Assembly: GCA_965116965.1 (NCBI GenBank)
Contig: OZ220743.1
Location: forward strand, 2,170,001-2,234,000
Reading direction: 5' to 3'
DNA from: Aldehydirespirator sp965116965
GTDB taxonomy: Bacteria > Actinomycetota > Acidimicrobiia > Acidimicrobiales > Aldehydirespiratoraceae
DNA: 64,000 nucleotides
Under the pieces are notes generated by a model. The model ran no database searches, was not told the DNA's origin, and saw only the letters and a list, made by a program, of their open reading frames with translations. The position numbers and the translations under genes were made by a program. Shown one piece after another: positions 8,582 through 17,003 of this stretch. The stretch's first letter is position 1. Every line of letters begins with the position of its first letter.

Positions 8582-10261
8582 GTGACGAACGCATCCGCAT
8601 GCACAGCAGCCATCAATGCCGCCTGCGTCGACATAGCCGCATCTGGCGGCTCCGTGCGGCTCCATGATGTGCACGACCATCTGAACCAGTTCGCCCACGC
8701 GTCACCGACAGACGCTGCATGGAAGCACCTCGCCGAGGCGTGCGCCTACAGGCTCGGCGTACCGGTCACCTCGGATACTGGTGGCCCTTACAGCCCCGAT
8801 GTGGAACTACGCGACGGCGAGCAGTGGCTGATCTATCCACCGCATCTCGAAACACGCGACGACAATGTGCTGGCCACCTGGCAGCGCGGCGCCGTAGACG
8901 ACGACCTGCACCCGCTAGTGCGGGCCCGTCTCGCCGATTTGTTGTGGGCCCGCGACGCCGCCCGGCCTCCGCTTTGGCACAAGATCGCCGTCGACAGCTA
9001 CATCGATTCAGCCATCGACCCGCAACTGGAACTGGCGGACCGTGAAGCAGGTCTGCGTCGCGCCGTTCAGATTGCCACGGAAACGAACCAGGACACCGCT
9101 GGTGTCCTGATCGCGTTGGCGAATCTCGCGGGCGAGGCGTTGACCGCCCCCAAGCAACGGCCCGCAGTCGTCATCCGAAGCATCAGGACGCTCGCCGCCA
9201 ATGGCTATGACTGCGATCCGCTCATCGAGGCTGCAGCGCAGGCATATTGCGGCGACCCTCACCTGCGGGCAGCTGTCAGCGCAGTCGCGGCGCTCGTCGC
9301 CGGCGACTCCGTCGAGCGTGAGCGCCATCAACGCGAACAGATCGCCGCACTCGAGACCGAAGCGGACCTGGCAGCCGGGCTCAGGCGTGTGCACTTCCTC
9401 AACCAGGCACGCGAGGTGGCCGTTCTCGCCAAGCTGCGCGACGAGGAGCGGCGGTTGACGGCGCTGATCGAGGGCACGGACACCGCCGCCGACTGGCGCA
9501 CTATTGAAGTCTCAGCGGAGATCGACTCCGCTGAGCTGGATGAATGGGTGCAGCATGTCGTCTGCGATGACAGCCTCGCCGCGGCGCTGAGCCGCTTCGG
9601 GTCCGCGACCCCCATCAGCGGGATCGACGCGCCGGAGTCGTTAGCGGTTGCACTGGGCTCGCTGTCGTTGTTCGACGAGCATGGCGGTGTCACCACCTAC
9701 CGGCCCGGCGACAGACACCGCGCAGAGATCGCAGCAGGCCAGGCAGACGCGGGCGACATAGACGCCTTCGTGCAGTGCCTCGGCTTGCGGACGCTGCGCA
9801 GCCTGCATGAGCGTTACGGCCCTGACGAGGCTCAGATCACAGCGACGTTCTCGTGCAGAGCAGTGCCAGAGCAAGTGGCGCAGCGCATCGCAGTCTCGTA
9901 CTGCCGGTGGGCTGCTTGTGACTACACCAGCGCGGTGGCTGTCATCTTTCCCACCGTGGAAGCGCTAGCCCGCGCGGTCTGCGTTGCCGCCGGTAGCCCT
10001 GCCACAACTCCAACACGAGATACCGGCAACATGCGGCGACTGCCCGATCTGCTGGCTGAGATCGCTCCCTGGGTGGGGGAGACCCGCAGCCGTTACCTGC
10101 GGTCGGCGCTAACCGACCGATTTTCTCTCCAACTGCGCCACAAACTCGCACACGGACTCGGGGCTTACGGCGAGGCTGAGTACGTCGTGCTGTTCCACAT
10201 CGTGTGCCTGCTCGCTCTCACATGCGCCACCGGACCGTGGTGCGCGTGCACGCAGCCATAG
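8582..10261 (+). CDS. HEPN-motif (DUF4209-like) protein, candidate defence effector
   Basis: This 559-residue protein starts at GTG 8582 with AGAGGAG 8 bases upstream. Most of it is helical with no named domain. Near the C-terminus R519-HKLA-H524-G matches the R-x4-6-H motif of HEPN ribonucleases and the RNxxxHG-type signature of DUF4209, and it is followed by a hydrophobic helix. HEPN proteins commonly act as RNA-cutting effectors in toxin-antitoxin and antiphage systems. It is transcribed divergently from the ParB-like/adenine methylase pair, an arrangement that would suit a self/non-self system. The function is inferred. Confidence 0.6.
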   Translation: MTNASACTAAINAACVDIAASGGSVRLHDVHDHLNQFAHASPTDAAWKHLAEACAYRLGVPVTSDTGGPYSPDVELRDGEQWLIYPPHLETRDDNVLATWQRGAVDDDLHPLVRARLADLLWARDAARPPLWHKIAVDSYIDSAIDPQLELADREAGLRRAVQIATETNQDTAGVLIALANLAGEALTAPKQRPAVVIRSIRTLAANGYDCDPLIEAAAQAYCGDPHLRAAVSAVAALVAGDSVERERHQREQIAALETEADLAAGLRRVHFLNQAREVAVLAKLRDEERRLTALIEGTDTAADWRTIEVSAEIDSAELDEWVQHVVCDDSLAAALSRFGSATPISGIDAPESLAVALGSLSLFDEHGGVTTYRPGDRHRAEIAAGQADAGDIDAFVQCLGLRTLRSLHERYGPDEAQITATFSCRAVPEQVAQRIAVSYCRWAACDYTSAVAVIFPTVEALARAVCVAAGSPATTPTRDTGNMRRLPDLLAEIAPWVGETRSRYLRSALTDRFSLQLRHKLAHGLGAYGEAEYVVLFHIVCLLALTCATGPWCACTQP

Positions 10262-10341
10262 CCACGCGGCTCCGGGGGCTTGGGAAGTCCCCCCACCTGA
10301 ATCTGGGAAGTACCCCGTTACTGCAACTACAGACACCCCCA

Positions 10342-10874
10342 TCTACCTCTGCAAACGCCAACTCACAAAGAGCCCACTGAGGCTGTTCCGCAAGTCCGCG
10401 GGAACCGCCGCGACGCTGTGCTTCATGGGCCATCTGCTCACCGAGAACCGCAACGGGCTCATCGTCGACGCCGAGCTCGCCACAGCCGACGGCCACGCGG
10501 AGCGCGGCACCGCCGCCGCGATGCTCAACAGAGCCCCGCCACGCGCCCGGCGCCGCACCGTCGGCGGCGACCGCAACTACGACACCAGAGGCTTCGTCGC
10601 CGACGCCCGGGCGGCGGGATTCACGCCCCACGTCGCCCAGAACACCACCAGACGCCGATCCGCGATCGACGAGCGCACCACCCGCCACGCCGGATACGCC
10701 GTCTCCCAGCAAGCCCGAAAACGCGTCGAGGAGCCCTTCGGATGGATCAAAACCATCGCCGGAGGACGCAAACTCCGCCACAAAGGACGACAACGCAACC
10801 GGGCCTGGTTCCTCATCACCGCCGCCAGCTACAACCTGGTGCGCATAGCCCGACTCGACACGCCCACCCCCTGA
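10342..10874 (+). pseudogene. 5'-truncated IS5-type transposase
   Basis: The coding match begins around 10380 with LFRKSAGTAATLCFMGH and runs through GGDRNYDTRGF and RVEEPFGWIKTIAGG to a TGA at 10874. This is the C-terminal half of an IS5-type DDE transposase, including the last catalytic Glu in EEPFGW. The first half, with the first catalytic Asp, is missing, and the sequence upstream is unrelated. It is a dead remnant that marks past insertion next to the HEPN gene. Confidence 0.8.
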
Positions 10875-11240
10875 ACCGGCCCCGACCCGCCGCCCAGAAC
10901 GGCCACCCCGAACCGGCGCCGCCAGCCCCGACCCCCGACAACACACCCGAGCCGAGCCCCACAACCCCGCCCCCAACGCACAACACCCCAGACCAAAGCA
11001 CCACAACACCCCCAACCAGACCCCAAACACAGCCCAACCGCCCTGAACTCCCAAATCTCAGCATCCTGCTAGAGGATTGCGACTCGGACGCTCTCAACGG
11101 CCGGGAAGCCGTCACCGCTGGCTACGAACGAAGAAGCAACCTCCCCGCCAACACCGACCAGTGGGCCACCGCCGACATCGCATGGTGGCCCGGACGCGAC
11201 CAAGGGGTATGGCGCAGACGGTGAACGCAGCAAGGTTGTG
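10875..11240 (+). other. T-free Pro/Thr-rich stretch ending in a conserved C-terminal peptide
   Basis: Bases 10873-11043 contain no T on the plus strand. In the frame ending at TGA 11222-11224 they read as a Pro/Thr/Asn-rich linker, followed by an acidic segment and the tail TADIAWWPGRDQGVWRRR. The same tail recurs at 13111-13176 with conservative changes. This is probably the 3' end of a gene whose 5' part was replaced by the IS5 remnant. I do not recognise the protein. Confidence 0.45.
11161..11225 (+). repeat. 65-bp direct repeat, copy 1 (left of hipBA)
   Basis: This stretch is near-identical to 13111-13176, so the two copies bracket the first hipBA module. Most differences are synonymous or conservative when read as the tail TADIAWWPGR-x-x-GVWRRR-stop, which shows the repeat is a duplicated coding end. 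Confidence 0.75.
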
Positions 11241-11303
11241 TCACAGATACGCTACAATATGCATTACGAAGCGAATGTCGGCTATCTGAGACAAGGTTCC
11301 GTG

Positions 11304-11600
11304 ATGGCGCAGCAACTCAACGATATCAAAGGTGTGACCTCGTGCGGGAGGCTGGGGCAAGCCGTTCGCACCGCACGGCGCGCAAGAGGCATGACCCAGG
11401 CGGAACTGAGCGCCGCTGCTGGCGTGTCGCGCCCGCAAATCTCTACCATCGAATCCGGTCTGGCCAACCCCGGAACGGCAACAGTGATGCGGCTTCTGCG
11501 CGCCCTTGACTGTTCCTTGACCGTCGTGGCGGCAGACCCCGAGAAGTTCAGCCTGTCAACCCACCTCTCACAGCACAGACCTCCCCATGGTGGCACTTAG
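11304..11600 (+). CDS. hipB: HipB-like antitoxin/repressor
   Basis: From ATG 11304 the product has 98 residues; in-frame GTG 11301 is an alternative. The Xre-type helix-turn-helix covers AVRTARRARGMTQAELSAAA and GVSRPQISTIESG. It would bind the hip promoter and neutralise HipA. The gene overlaps hipA by 14 bases. Upstream there is a TACAAT -10-like hexamer near 11251 and a TTGTGTCACA motif at 11236-11245 that also occurs at the second hip promoter, suggesting a shared type of operator. Confidence 0.85.
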   Translation: MAQQLNDIKGVTSCGRLGQAVRTARRARGMTQAELSAAAGVSRPQISTIESGLANPGTATVMRLLRALDCSLTVVAADPEKFSLSTHLSQHRPPHGGT

Positions 11601-13062
11601 CGTTGTGATGGCAGGCCGCTTCGCGGGAGTCGCTGCCGCGGACGGTTCAGAGGCATCGTCACGAGCCGGTTTCGAATACGACGCGGGCTACCTGGCTTTG
11701 CCGGACGCCACCCCGCTATCGGTGTCGGTCCCGCTTCAACCGGGACGGCACGAGGTCGGCGCGTGGTTGGACGGCTTGCTCTCGGACAATGAACTGGTGC
11801 GGGAGCGTTGGCAGGTGGAGCACAAGACGCCGACCACACGGGCGATGGACCTGCTCGCCTCACCGGTTGGACGGGACTGCGCTGGCGCTGTGCAGTTCTG
11901 CCCCGTGGAAGAAACCGAAGCGATGCTGGCCCGAGGGGGTGGCGTGCGGGAACTCAGCCAACGCGGGGTTGCTCGCATGATCGGCAGGATGCGCAAGGAT
12001 GAAGCTGCTTGGTCTCACGGCGCAACCGACGCCGCGTTCAGTCTCGGGGGAGCGCAAGCCAAGACAGCCCTGCGCTACGACGGAAGCCGATGGTGGCTGC
12101 CCTACGACGCGTCGCCTACTACTCACATCCTCAAGCCCGGCGTCGCGAGATTCCCGGCCACTGACGTGATCGAGCACATAAGCCAACGAGCAGCCGCCCT
12201 GTTGGGCATCCACACCGCCGTCACCGAGTGCATCAAGGTGCGCGGCGCGCGCGCTCTGCTGGTCACCCGCTATGACCGGCTGCCGACGCCGGGCGGGGAC
12301 TATCAGCGCATCCATCAAGAAGACATCTGCCAAGCGCTCGGCCTGCGAGCCGCTCGCAAGTATCAGAAGGACGGTGGCCCCGACGTAGCACAGGTGGCTG
12401 GGCTGCTGTGGAACCAGTCGTCGGACCCGGACACCGATGTGAGACTGTTCAGAGATGCGTTGATATGGAACTGGATCATCGCTGGTCCCGACGCTCACGC
12501 CAAGAACTACGGCTTGTTGCTGGACGGCAACGAAGTGCGTCTTGCCCCTCTCTATGACGTCTGTTCAATCCTGCCCTACCGCCGCCTCATCAACCCTCCA
12601 GATGTCCCCGACGTGAGCCAACTCAAACTCGCGATGAAGATCGGGCGGGACTACAGCATCCACAAGGCCGACTACCGAGCCGCCTGGGAGCGCACCTCAG
12701 ATGCGTTGGGCTTGCCCCAGCAGGAGACGCTGAACCGTGCCGAGGAACTCGCCAACCGGACAGAGGCCGCTGTGGAACAAGCGATAGATGAACTGCCCCA
12801 GAAGCTGCGCTCGTCGCGGTATGTCGCGCTGACGGCGAAGGAGATCAAGCAGCGAGCCCCCCACTGCACATACCTCTCGTACATGGCGACCCCGACGAGA
12901 CACTCCAAGGCTTCGCCGGTTGGTGGTTTGGCCCCCGCGGCGTCATCACAGCAACCCGCTGGCCGTCCTGTCACACGAAAGCGCTGCACCCACCAGGGCA
13001 AGCGCTCACACAAGCAGTGCATCCTGTCTGAAGGGCACAAGTCTTCGCACCGCTACCGATAG
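11587..13062 (+). CDS. hipA: HipA-like serine/threonine kinase toxin
   Basis: The protein has 491 residues. The N-terminal subdomain is followed by a GAQAKTALRY nucleotide-binding segment, HILKPG, HQEDICQALG, the catalytic-loop signature DAHAKNYGLL and LAPLYDVCS, all standard for HipA kinases, which phosphorylate targets such as aminoacyl-tRNA synthetases. It is about 50 residues longer than E. coli HipA and ends with a Cys/His tail (KRCTHQGKRS, CILSEGHKSSH) that resembles the tail of the other HipA in this window. ATG 11587 lies inside the hipB stop region, so the pair is coupled. Confidence 0.9.
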   Translation: MVALSVVMAGRFAGVAAADGSEASSRAGFEYDAGYLALPDATPLSVSVPLQPGRHEVGAWLDGLLSDNELVRERWQVEHKTPTTRAMDLLASPVGRDCAGAVQFCPVEETEAMLARGGGVRELSQRGVARMIGRMRKDEAAWSHGATDAAFSLGGAQAKTALRYDGSRWWLPYDASPTTHILKPGVARFPATDVIEHISQRAAALLGIHTAVTECIKVRGARALLVTRYDRLPTPGGDYQRIHQEDICQALGLRAARKYQKDGGPDVAQVAGLLWNQSSDPDTDVRLFRDALIWNWIIAGPDAHAKNYGLLLDGNEVRLAPLYDVCSILPYRRLINPPDVPDVSQLKLAMKIGRDYSIHKADYRAAWERTSDALGLPQQETLNRAEELANRTEAAVEQAIDELPQKLRSSRYVALTAKEIKQRAPHCTYLSYMATPTRHSKASPVGGLAPAASSQQPAGRPVTRKRCTHQGKRSHKQCILSEGHKSSHRYR

Positions 13063-13110
13063 AGCGGGGCCGGCCAAGAAGCCGTAATCGCCGGACACGA
13101 CCGCCGAAGC

Positions 13111-13176
13111 GTGGGCCAACCGCCGACATCGCATGGTGGCCCGGACGTGAAGCCGGGGTTTGGCGCAGACGGTGAA
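13111..13176 (+). repeat. 65-bp direct repeat, copy 2 (right of hipBA)
   Basis: This copy of 11161-11225 encodes TADIAWWPGREAGVWRRR-stop in one frame. It has an extra A near its left end and two changed codons. It lies in the 260-base gap between the convergent hip operons, which otherwise holds no gene. Confidence 0.75.
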
Positions 13177-13324
13177 ACCCGGAGCTATGAGACGTCAGCT
13201 TCGGTAGCGTGAAGCTCCGCACCCGGCAGGCGTGGCATGGTGAGACCGGGCGTGGCGAGACAAGACACGGCACGGAAAGAAGCGGGCCGCTCTCAGGGCG
13301 GCTCCGCTTCGTGTTACAGGCCGT

Positions 13325-13567
13325 TCAGGCGGCGTCAAGTTGTGCGACCATCTCTAGCCCCAGTTCCTCCAACGCGATCAGCGCTGTGCTCAGCGCCGTG
13401 CCATTGCGGCCCTGCTCCAGCCGGATGACACACTGTCTGGTGGTGCCGACCCGATCAGCGAGCTGCTGTTGGCTCATCGCTGCCGCCTGCCGGGCTTGGC
13501 GTATCAGCATTCCGACATCGACAGCCGATGCAACCTCGCAGCCCCCGGTCACAGCACTGACCTGCAC
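13325..13567 (-). CDS. Xre-family regulator downstream of hipA-2
   Basis: This 80-residue protein contains a helix-turn-helix (MLIRQARQAAAMSQQQLADR, VGTTRQCVIRLEQG) of the HipB/Xre type. GTG 13567 lies 19 bases inside the end of hipA-2, so it is the third gene of the minus-strand operon hipB-hipA-xre. A HipA flanked by two Xre proteins is unusual; this one could be a second antitoxin or the remnant of another hip pair. Confidence 0.8.
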   Translation of the reverse strand: MQVSAVTGGCEVASAVDVGMLIRQARQAAAMSQQQLADRVGTTRQCVIRLEQGRNGTALSTALIALEELGLEMVAQLDAA

Positions 13568-14964
13568 TTGCCCCGGTGCTTAGGACGAAGCAGACAGGGA
13601 TTGCCTGTGCGTTTGACCGTCTTGCCGCATATCCCGATCTCTTGGGGTTCGGCCGCGACGAACAGTGATGCGTCTCGCTCGCCCGTGAGGGATGCCACAG
13701 CGCCTCCGGTGCCCATCACCGTTCTATGAGCGTGATCCACGACCCCCTCACAGACCCTGTGAGCCGTCTCAGACGCCCACTCGGGGCATTGCGCCGCTGC
13801 GTCTTCAAACGCTTGGGGCAGCGCTTCTGCCATGTCTCGGAGCGCATCGGCGGTGACGTCAATCCCAAGCTGCGCTCCGGTTTGTTCCCACCCCTCCAAC
13901 GTGGTGGGGGTGGTCCCGGCGAAGCGCATCGCAGGGGGGCCGAGCTCCTCTCCCGGATTCGTGTACGGGGCCAACGAACTCAAGTCGTACAGGGGGGCCA
14001 GCCGGGGGCGTGGCCCGTCCAGGAGCAGTCCATAGTTCTTGGAATGGCCGTCGGTGTTGCCGATCAGCCAGTTCCAGTACACCGACAAGAAGAACGCGCC
14101 CATGCCGTCGCGGTTCTCTTCGCGCAGCAAACCAACGATGGCCTCGGGACTGGGACCGCCGTCTTCTTGATATTTCCGGGCCGTAGGCACGCCGAACGCT
14201 TGACATAGGTCCTCAAAGTGGCATCGCCGCACTTCGCCCCCCACTGCCTCCCGGTCGAAACGCTCCACCACTAGGCACGGCTCGTCTTCAAACATCTCCA
14301 ACGAGGTACGCGCCGCGTCCAACCCAAGCGCCGCAGCCGCTGTCTGGCACAGATGCTCGTTCACCGCAATCGAGTCCCGCAGCCTCGGGGCGAGATGCCC
14401 GCGTTGGGGCTTGAGAATGTGAGTCGTAGCAAGCGAGCCGGTGGGCAGGTGCCATCCGTCATCGGTAAGCCTCATGGCCATCTTGGGCTGGGCACCAGGA
14501 AGAGACAACCGCAGCATGCCCAGCCCTCCTGCTGAGTCACCCTCGGCATCTTGCGAGATGAGACGCAGGATGTGCGCCACTTCGGCGTCGCTTTGCTTCA
14601 CAAGGCCTTCTATGTCCGGGTCGCGCGGATCGGGAACAACCGATTGTGGATAGAACTGCACCGCCCCGCTGCAATCAAGGCCTGCTCGGGTGCAAAGCAG
14701 GTCGAACGGGGCCGGTGAATCTGCTCCCAGTTCCTGCGCCCACCGCGCTCGGGTGCGCGGATTCTCCGGCAGCAACCCGTCAACCCAATCGGTGACGTCA
14801 CGCCTTCTTGGCTGGCCCACCGTCAGAGCCAACGACAACGGAGTGGCTGACGGGCTGCGGTCGGGGTCCAAATGGAGATGCATGGCACCGCGCCGCAATA
14901 GCACAAGGGTGCCGACCATCTCGCCGTGCAAGAACACATAGAGGCCTCGTGTCCCTCTAGCCAT
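13549..14964 (-). CDS. hipA: Second HipA-like kinase toxin
   Basis: I start at ATG 14964 (471 aa), which overlaps the end of hipB-2 by 8 bases. Kinase signatures are GAQPKMAMRL, THILKPQRG, FEDLCQAFG, NTDGHSKNYGLL and LAPLYDLSS. The C-terminus ends in a Cys/His tail (ICGKTVKRTGNPCLL, HRGKCRS) much like that of HipA-1, suggesting a zinc-binding extension shared by the two. The two operons converge. The proteins are related but clearly diverged, so this is not a recent duplication. Confidence 0.9.
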   Translation of the reverse strand: MARGTRGLYVFLHGEMVGTLVLLRRGAMHLHLDPDRSPSATPLSLALTVGQPRRRDVTDWVDGLLPENPRTRARWAQELGADSPAPFDLLCTRAGLDCSGAVQFYPQSVVPDPRDPDIEGLVKQSDAEVAHILRLISQDAEGDSAGGLGMLRLSLPGAQPKMAMRLTDDGWHLPTGSLATTHILKPQRGHLAPRLRDSIAVNEHLCQTAAAALGLDAARTSLEMFEDEPCLVVERFDREAVGGEVRRCHFEDLCQAFGVPTARKYQEDGGPSPEAIVGLLREENRDGMGAFFLSVYWNWLIGNTDGHSKNYGLLLDGPRPRLAPLYDLSSLAPYTNPGEELGPPAMRFAGTTPTTLEGWEQTGAQLGIDVTADALRDMAEALPQAFEDAAAQCPEWASETAHRVCEGVVDHAHRTVMGTGGAVASLTGERDASLFVAAEPQEIGICGKTVKRTGNPCLLRPKHRGKCRSVL

Positions 14965-15196
14965 GCGCCCAATCGTCTCTCTGCGATGCGTCCACCGGTC
15001 GCACAGCGATGTTCGCACCCAACGCTGTCAATGCCGTCAACACGTCTCCCATAGACGCTTCGGTGCGCCCACTCTCGAATTTGGATACCCACTGCTGGGA
15101 CCGCCCCACGGCGGTTGCTAGCTGAGCCTGGTTCCATCTTCGGCGACGACGCAGGTAGAGCACGAAGCGACGGAGAGCGCCCGGCGTGGCAAGCAC
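14957..15196 (-). CDS. hipB: HipB-like antitoxin of the second hip operon
   Basis: The product has 79 residues from GTG 15196, chosen because AAGAGG lies 5-6 bases upstream; an earlier in-frame GTG lies within a palindrome. The helix-turn-helix is RRRRRWNQAQLATAVG / RSQQWVSKFESG. It should repress its own operon and bind HipA-2. The open frame extends upstream but is not protein-like there. Confidence 0.85.
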   Translation of the reverse strand: MLATPGALRRFVLYLRRRRRWNQAQLATAVGRSQQWVSKFESGRTEASMGDVLTALTALGANIAVRPVDASQRDDWAHG

Positions 15197-15205
15197 TACA
15201 ACCTC

Positions 15206-15218
15206 TTGTGTCACACAA
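15206..15218 (-). promoter_or_regulatory. Palindromic operator candidate for hipBA-2
   Basis: TTGTG-TCA-CACAA lies between a TATACT -10-like hexamer (on the minus strand) and the AAGAGG ribosome-binding site. The core TGTG(T/A)CACA also lies upstream of hipB-1 at 11236-11245. HipB repressors bind inverted repeats of this size; the assignment is inference. Confidence 0.45.
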
Positions 15219-15619
15219 CAGAGTATAACAGATTTACGCTTCTGTATGACTCTTGGCTTCGTGGACGCTACCTCACCATCATGGTAGCCCGACAACACAG
15301 GCACGGTGACGACTGGGCAAGGCAGGACTGGGCAAGGCAAGGGACACGGCGCTGCTCTCTCGGGGGCGGCTCGTGTCGCGTCTCGGAGTCGGACTGAGGG
15401 CTACCTGAAGCGGACTGTAGCGCTCACGTCCGCGTCTGCTGACATGGTCGCTGAGCATGGTCCGAGCGTGTAGGTCTCGACGGGCATTTGACTCCCTTCC
15501 ACCGGGAACCAACCCCCCAATACCCGTCGGCGTGAAACCAACCTCCTCCGCCGGGCTGTCAACAAGGCAGCACCTGCCGTCGCCCCTTGGACTCCACCGA
15601 CACAGCCGAGGCATCAGAT
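15219..15619. other. Intergenic region between hipBA-2 and vapBC
   Basis: About 400 bases without a credible gene on either strand. It holds the putative hipB-2 -10 element at its left edge and a short low-complexity patch, GGCAAGGCAGGACTGGGCAA and its neighbours, near 15316-15345. I see nothing else. Confidence 0.5.
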
Positions 15620-15645
15620 CATCATCTAGTAGAGATGCTATGATG
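15620..15645 (+). promoter_or_regulatory. vapBC promoter/operator
   Basis: The -10-like TATGAT (15639-15644) ends 6 bases before ATG 15651, consistent with a leaderless mRNA. Inverted half-sites CATCAT (15620-15625) and ATGATG (15640-15645) overlap it, as expected for VapB autoregulation. I see no convincing -35. Confidence 0.55.
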
Positions 15646-15650
15646 TCTAT

Positions 15651-15911
15651 ATGCGAACGACCTTGACTCTCGACGATGACTTGGCCGCCGCCCTCAAGGA
15701 GCAGGCCCGACGCGCGGACAAGCCGTTCAAGCAGGTCGTCAACGACACCCTGCGGCGAGGCCTTTCCCCGGTGCTCGCAGACGCGGAGCCCGACGACTAC
15801 CAGGTCAGGCCCCACGACAGCGGCTTCCGGCCCGGCGTCGATCCGTTGCGGCTGAACCAACTCAACGACTCGCTCGAGGCCGCCGACTTCGCGGACTCGC
15901 CGCCGCAGTGA
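15651..15911 (+). CDS. vapB: VapB-type ribbon-helix-helix antitoxin
   Basis: The protein has 86 residues. The N-terminal RHH motif is MRTTLTLDDDLAAALKEQAR followed by KPFKQVVNDTLRRGL. The C-terminal half, containing SGFRPGVDPLRLNQL, should wrap around the toxin. A related copy of that C-terminal segment survives as a fragment near 17004. The stop overlaps the toxin start (GTGA). Confidence 0.9.
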   Translation: MRTTLTLDDDLAAALKEQARRADKPFKQVVNDTLRRGLSPVLADAEPDDYQVRPHDSGFRPGVDPLRLNQLNDSLEAADFADSPPQ

Positions 15912-16333
15912 TCGTCCCGGATCTGAACCTTCTCGTCTACGCCCACAGCACCGGCGCGCCGCTGCACGAGCCGGCGCGCCACTGGTGGGAAGACCTGGTG
16001 AACGGAACCGAGCGGGTCGGGGTTCCGTGGCTCGTGGCGGCAGGGTTCGTGCGGCTGCTCACCCACCCCGGTGTCCTGAACACCCCGGCCGCTCCCGAGC
16101 ACGCCGTCGACCTCATGGCCGAATGGTTCCGCTCACCCAGCGTCACGCCGCTGAACCCGGGCGCCCAGCACATCGAGATCTTCCGCAACATGCTGGCCGC
16201 CGCCGGCGTAGGGGGGAACCTCGTCACCGACGCCCACATCGCCACGCTGGCCATCGAGCACCAGGCCGAGGTCCACTCCAACGACAGCGACTTCGCACGC
16301 TTCCCGGGACTGCGCTGGCGCAACCCGCTCTAG
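15908..16333 (+). CDS. vapC: VapC-type PIN ribonuclease toxin
   Basis: This 141-residue PIN-domain protein has the first acidic residue in MIVPDLNLLVYA and later acidic sites in VTDAHIATLA and NDSDFARF, the usual metal-binding set of VapC toxins, which cut tRNA or rRNA. It starts at GTG 15908, overlapping vapB by 4 bases. It is full length, and with vapB it forms an apparently intact module. Confidence 0.9.
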   Translation: MIVPDLNLLVYAHSTGAPLHEPARHWWEDLVNGTERVGVPWLVAAGFVRLLTHPGVLNTPAAPEHAVDLMAEWFRSPSVTPLNPGAQHIEIFRNMLAAAGVGGNLVTDAHIATLAIEHQAEVHSNDSDFARFPGLRWRNPL

Positions 16334-16424
16334 CGCTGCAACTTGTGAGACGAGGGCCCCCAGACCGCAGTCAGGCCGTGGGGACACCATGACTAGAGAT
16401 GAACACGTCTGGCCCCGGCAGGGC

Positions 16425-16515
16425 ATGCTGTGGCGCCGGGGCCGGACCAAGGCCTGGGCCACCGACATCGTCGACGTCAGCCGGGGCCGGCTGCTGGACA
16501 TAGTGCCAGGTATGT
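16425..16515 (+). pseudogene. ISL3 transposase fragment
   Basis: The peptide LWRRGRTKAWATDIVDVSRG followed by LLDIVPG aligns with the middle of the ISL3 transposase at about 50985-51075, and the DNA is also similar. Flanking transposase parts are missing. It lies directly upstream of a truncated reductase gene, so an IS-mediated rearrangement probably removed that gene's start. Confidence 0.8.
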
Positions 16516-16557
16516 CGCCAGGGGCATCCCGGTCGGTTCCTGACCACTCCGCGCGAT

Positions 16558-16989
16558 GTGTCCGCTCAACTCGCCGAACAGCGGACCCATGTTTTCCTGC
16601 TCGGCCGGCGAACGTTCGAAGTGACTGGTGACCCTGGTGCCTCCGCACAATCGGGCATCCGAACGTTCGTGTTCTCACGGACGCTGAGCCAGGACGACTA
16701 CGAGGACGTCACGATCGTCGGAGACAACTGGAAGGACGTTGTGCTGTCGCTACGAGAGGAGCCGGGCAAAGACGTCTGGCTGTTCGGCGGCGGGGAACTG
16801 TTCCGCAGCCTCTGCGAGGAAGGGCTCGTAGACACGGTGGAAGTCTCGATAGTCCCGATCCTGCTCGGCGGGGGCATTCCTCTCGTTGCCGACCTGTCCA
16901 CGCGAGTGGAGCTAACGCTGACGGAGCAAAGGACATACGAGAAGACAGGCACGGTGAGCCTGGTGTACGAGGTGAGACAAGTCCCGTAG
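16558..16989 (+). pseudogene. N-terminally truncated dihydrofolate-reductase/RibD-C family protein
   Basis: The frame encodes 143 residues matching the C-terminal two thirds of the RibD-C/DHFR-like family: LLGRRTFE, FVFSRTL, PGKDVWLFGGGELFRSL and PILLGGGIPL. Members normally have about 40-50 more residues at the N-terminus, including an SLDG-type segment, which are absent. The missing part is replaced by ISL3 transposase remnant sequence. Translation from GTG 16558 is possible but a functional enzyme is unlikely. Confidence 0.75.
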
Positions 16990-17003
16990 GCGCTGACCAT
17001 GGC

